DNA of 18,158 nucleotides, from positions 1 to 18,158 of the forward strand of contig DASWHK010000236.1 of assembly GCA_036398215.1 (NCBI GenBank), written 5' to 3'. Source of the stretch: DASWHK01 sp036398215 (lineage in GTDB: Bacteria > Acidobacteriota > UBA890). This document shows, one piece after another, positions 16,312 through 18,158 of the stretch. The translations under genes and the position numbers were made by a program. Numbering within the stretch: position 1 is the stretch's first letter; each line of letters begins with the position of its first letter. Below the pieces are notes generated by a model. The model had not been told where the DNA came from and searched no databases. It saw nothing but the letters and a program-made list of their open reading frames with translations.

Positions 16312-17502
16312 TCAGGCGTCGGCGGCGACCTCGGGCGGTGCCCCTCGCATCACGTCGATGAAGCGGTCGAAGAGCGGCGCCGCGTCGTGCGGCCCGGGGG
16401 CCGCCTCCGGGTGGTACTGGACGGCGAGCACCGGCAGCTCGCGGTGGCGCAGGCCTTCGAGCGTGCCGTCGTTGAGGTTTATGCGTGTCGGCACGAAGCC
16501 GCTGGATTCCAGGCTCTTGGGGTCGACGGCAAAGCCGTGGTTCTGTGAGGTGATCTCGACCGCGCCGGTGGCCAATTGGCGGACGGGATGGTTGGCGCCG
16601 TGGTGGCCGAACTTGAGCTTGAAGGTCGTGCCGCCGCCGGCGAGGCCGATCATCTGGTGCCCCAGACAGATCCCCAGCAGCGGGACCTTGCCGAAGAGCT
16701 GCTTGGCGGCCGAGACCCCGTAAAGGACGGTTGCCGGGTCGCCGGGGCCGTTGGAGAGCAGCACGCCGTCGGGGCGGCGCTCGAGGACCTCAGCGGCCGG
16801 CGTCATCGCCGGCACCACCGTCACCCGGCAGGCGCGGGCGCGCAGCGAGCGCAGGATGTTCCACTTGACGCCGAAGTCGTACACAACGACCGAAAGCGGG
16901 CGATCGCCTGACGCCCCGGGGCCGGCCGCCGGCGCGGTACCGCCGAGGCCGGCCGCGGCGTCTTCCTGCTCGAAGCCGGGCGTGCCCTGCCACTCGTAGG
17001 GTTCCGTGCAGGTCACCGAGGGCACCAGGTCGAGCCCTTCCATCGTGGGGATCGCGCGGGCCTCGTCGACGGCGGCGCCCAGGTCGGTTTCGCCATGGAC
17101 GATGACCCCGCGCATGGCGCCGTGCAGGCGCAATCGCATCGTCAGGTCGCGGGTATCGACGCCCTCGATGCCCGGGACGCCGGCGTCGGCGAGGTATCGC
17201 TCGAGGGACATCTGCGAGCGCCAGCTGCTGGGCCGCGAGGCGAGCTCACGTACCACCAGGCCTTCGACGTGCACGCCGGCGCTTTCGGCATCCGCCGGCG
17301 TGATCCCGTAGTTGCCGATCTCGGGCGCCGTCATGGTGACGATCTGGCCCTTGTACGAGGCGTCGGTGAGGATCTCCTGATAGCCCGTCATCCCGGTGTG
17401 GAAGACCACCTCGCCGCCGCTCGAGCGGGCGCCGCCGAAGCCGCGCCCCGGATAGGCCGTACCGTCCTCGAGGACCAGCCAGGATGGACCACGCTCGAAC
17501 AT
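16312..17502 (-). CDS. carA: Carbamoyl-phosphate synthase small (glutaminase) subunit
   Basis: CarA hydrolyses glutamine and passes ammonia to CarB for carbamoyl phosphate, used for pyrimidines and arginine. The 396-aa protein has the N-terminal CPSase_sm_chain domain (7-135, with LEDGTAYPG and FHTGMTGYQEILTDASYKGQ) and a class I glutamine amidotransferase domain (204-386). The nucleophile Cys279 is in GICLGHQ and His364/Glu366 in QYHPE, so the triad is complete; SNGPGDP (250-256) is also typical. Residues 172-202 form an Ala/Gly-rich insert between the domains, which explains the length above the roughly 380 aa norm. carB is not in the window. ATG 17502 is the only in-frame start: a TGA lies 15 codons upstream with no ATG, GTG or TTG between. 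There is no Shine-Dalgarno; an extended -10 box and a perfect inverted repeat surround the start. Confidence 0.97.
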   Translation of the reverse strand: MFERGPSWLVLEDGTAYPGRGFGGARSSGGEVVFHTGMTGYQEILTDASYKGQIVTMTAPEIGNYGITPADAESAGVHVEGLVVRELASRPSSWRSQMSLERYLADAGVPGIEGVDTRDLTMRLRLHGAMRGVIVHGETDLGAAVDEARAIPTMEGLDLVPSVTCTEPYEWQGTPGFEQEDAAAGLGGTAPAAGPGASGDRPLSVVVYDFGVKWNILRSLRARACRVTVVPAMTPAAEVLERRPDGVLLSNGPGDPATVLYGVSAAKQLFGKVPLLGICLGHQMIGLAGGGTTFKLKFGHHGANHPVRQLATGAVEITSQNHGFAVDPKSLESSGFVPTRINLNDGTLEGLRHRELPVLAVQYHPEAAPGPHDAAPLFDRFIDVMRGAPPEVAADA

Positions 17503-17513
17503 ATTTCGAGCGT
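17491..17513 (-). promoter_or_regulatory. Perfect 9-bp inverted repeat with the carA start codon in its loop
   Basis: The arms ACGCTCGAA (17513-17505) and TTCGAGCGT (17499-17491) are perfectly complementary. They enclose a 5-nt loop ATATG whose last three bases are the start codon. The 3' arm is codons 2-4 (Phe-Glu-Arg). As DNA this is a 23-bp dyad overlapping the -10 box and start, a standard operator position; as RNA it would hold the start codon in a hairpin loop. Just upstream AGCGT (17521-17517) can also pair with the first five bases of the 5' arm. Confidence 0.65.
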
Positions 17514-17517
17514 AGCA
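17509..17517 (-). promoter_or_regulatory. Extended -10 promoter element of carA
   Basis: TGCTACGCT (17517-17509) fits TGn-TAnnnT and ends 6 nt before the ATG, which puts transcription initiation at or beside the start codon. With no Shine-Dalgarno in the upstream 30 nt, a leaderless carA message is plausible. No clear -35 box is present. Confidence 0.45.
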
Positions 17518-17529
17518 CGCTGCTTTGCC

Positions 17530-17546
17530 GACGGCTTTTCGCCGTC
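17530..17546. repeat. Perfect 6-bp inverted repeat upstream of carA
   Basis: GACGGC and GCCGTC arms flank a 5-nt loop (TTTTC on the plus strand) in the carA/ErpA divergent region. It may be an operator or, if carA has a longer leader, an RNA hairpin. Confidence 0.4.
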
Positions 17547-17582
17547 ATGTCGGTGCGCGCCTCGGCGGCGCACGATTCGGGC

Positions 17583-17613
17583 CTCGTTGCCCGGTTGCCG
17601 CGGGCGCAACGAG
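17583..17613. repeat. 8-bp inverted repeat in the carA/ErpA divergent region
   Basis: CTCGTTGC (17583-17590) and GCAACGAG (17606-17613) are perfect reverse complements separated by 15 nt. The position about 80-110 bp upstream of carA and 125-155 bp upstream of the carrier gene suits a regulator site shared by both. Confidence 0.4.
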
Positions 17614-17739
17614 CGGTGATGGGAGGCGTGGGCTGCGAGTCGGGTAGCCGCGCCCCGGTGCCATGGAGTACCCTGTTGTCATAGGCGCGCGTCGCGCCGC
17701 GGCATCATCCAGAGAGTGGTCTTCAGGAGTGGTTTTTCA

Positions 17740-18144
17740 ATGAGCTCGAGTACCGAAACCCAGACGCCAAGCGCCGATCCGAGCGCCGCCGGGCTTTCGC
17801 CCGGGGGCCTCGTCATTTTCACGCCCGCGGCCGTCCGCAAGGTGATCGGCTTCACCGAGACCAGCGCGGAGGCCGAGGGCAAGAGCCTGCGGCTATACGT
17901 GCAGGGCGGCGGCTGCTCGGGTTTCGAGTACGGCTTCAAGTTCGACGAGCCCAAGGAAGGCGACAGCGTCATCCCGCAGGGCGACGGCGAGGAGCGCATC
18001 GAGGTGCTGATCGACGCCTTCAGCCTGCCGTTCCTGCAGGGCTGCACGGTCGATTACTACGAGAACTTCGCCGGCAGCGGCTTCAAGGTGAGCAACCCCA
18101 ACGCCCAGGGCACCTGCGGCTGCGGCCACTCCTTCTCGACGTAG
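17740..18144 (+). CDS. erpA: ErpA/IscA-type Fe-S cluster carrier protein
   Basis: The 134-aa cytosolic protein is an A-type carrier (HesB/IscA/ErpA fold). Its three conserved cysteines are Cys59 in GGGCSGFEYGF and Cys126/Cys128 in GTCGCGHSF at the C-terminus. An extra Cys102 lies in LQGCTVDYYEN. The first 22 residues are a Ser/Thr/Pro-rich tail absent from short family members. A-type carriers receive clusters from the SufBCD scaffold and hand them to apo-enzymes. FEYGFKFDEP and the DYYENFAGSGFKVSNPNA block resemble ErpA more than IscA/SufA, but the subtype is tentative. ATG 17740 has AGGAG 10 nt upstream; GTG 17716 in the same frame is less likely. It stands apart from the SUF operon by about 10 kb and is divergent from carA. 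Confidence 0.93.
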   Translation: MSSSTETQTPSADPSAAGLSPGGLVIFTPAAVRKVIGFTETSAEAEGKSLRLYVQGGGCSGFEYGFKFDEPKEGDSVIPQGDGEERIEVLIDAFSLPFLQGCTVDYYENFAGSGFKVSNPNAQGTCGCGHSFST

Positions 18145-18158
18145 GGCGGTCTCCCTCT

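Overview
The window is a chromosomal stretch of a high-GC bacterium. The strong G/C bias at third codon positions produces long shadow ORFs opposite nearly every gene. A SufU-type SUF operon, a Hanks-type kinase paired with a PP2C phosphatase, and several PEGA/NHL/TPR envelope proteins together suggest an Acidobacteriota-like lineage (perhaps Thermoanaerobaculia). Myxococcota or a related phylum is possible. This is inferred from gene content, not from a marker gene.

Left part, minus strand (1-7949). From upstream to downstream it holds an unrecognised 152-aa protein (7491-7949), a promoter with a perfect TTGACA box (7330-7358), and a complete iron-sulfur assembly operon. The operon order is Rrf2 regulator, a possible 29-aa peptide, sufC, sufB, sufD, Rieske ferredoxin, sufS, sufU, sufT (7225-440). 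After a 136-bp gap comes the start of a secreted protein that runs off the left edge. SufS mobilises sulfur and SufU takes it over. The SufBCD complex builds the cluster, and SufT and the ErpA-like carrier at the far right deliver it. The Cys-bearing Rrf2 protein probably senses cluster status.

Middle, plus strand (8358-16230). Five co-directional genes encode a PP2C phosphatase, a transmembrane Ser/Thr kinase with an extracytoplasmic PEGA region, a secreted TPR plus NHL-propeller protein, a secreted TPR/PEGA/PDZ protein, and an ornithine cyclodeaminase/mu-crystallin-family enzyme. The first four look like an envelope-facing phosphosignalling module and are the best candidate here for an undescribed system. 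The 408 bp before them contain two hairpin-forming direct repeats.

Right part. carA (minus, 17502-16312) converges on the cyclodeaminase gene across a short inverted-repeat region. It is divergent from an ErpA/IscA-type carrier gene (17740-18144). The carA start codon sits exactly in the loop of a perfect 9-bp inverted repeat and has no Shine-Dalgarno. An extended -10 box (TGnTAnnnT) lies 6 nt before it, and the same arrangement precedes the secreted-protein gene at 303. Both genes may therefore be transcribed without a leader. No tRNA, rRNA, CRISPR array, transposase or prophage gene was seen.
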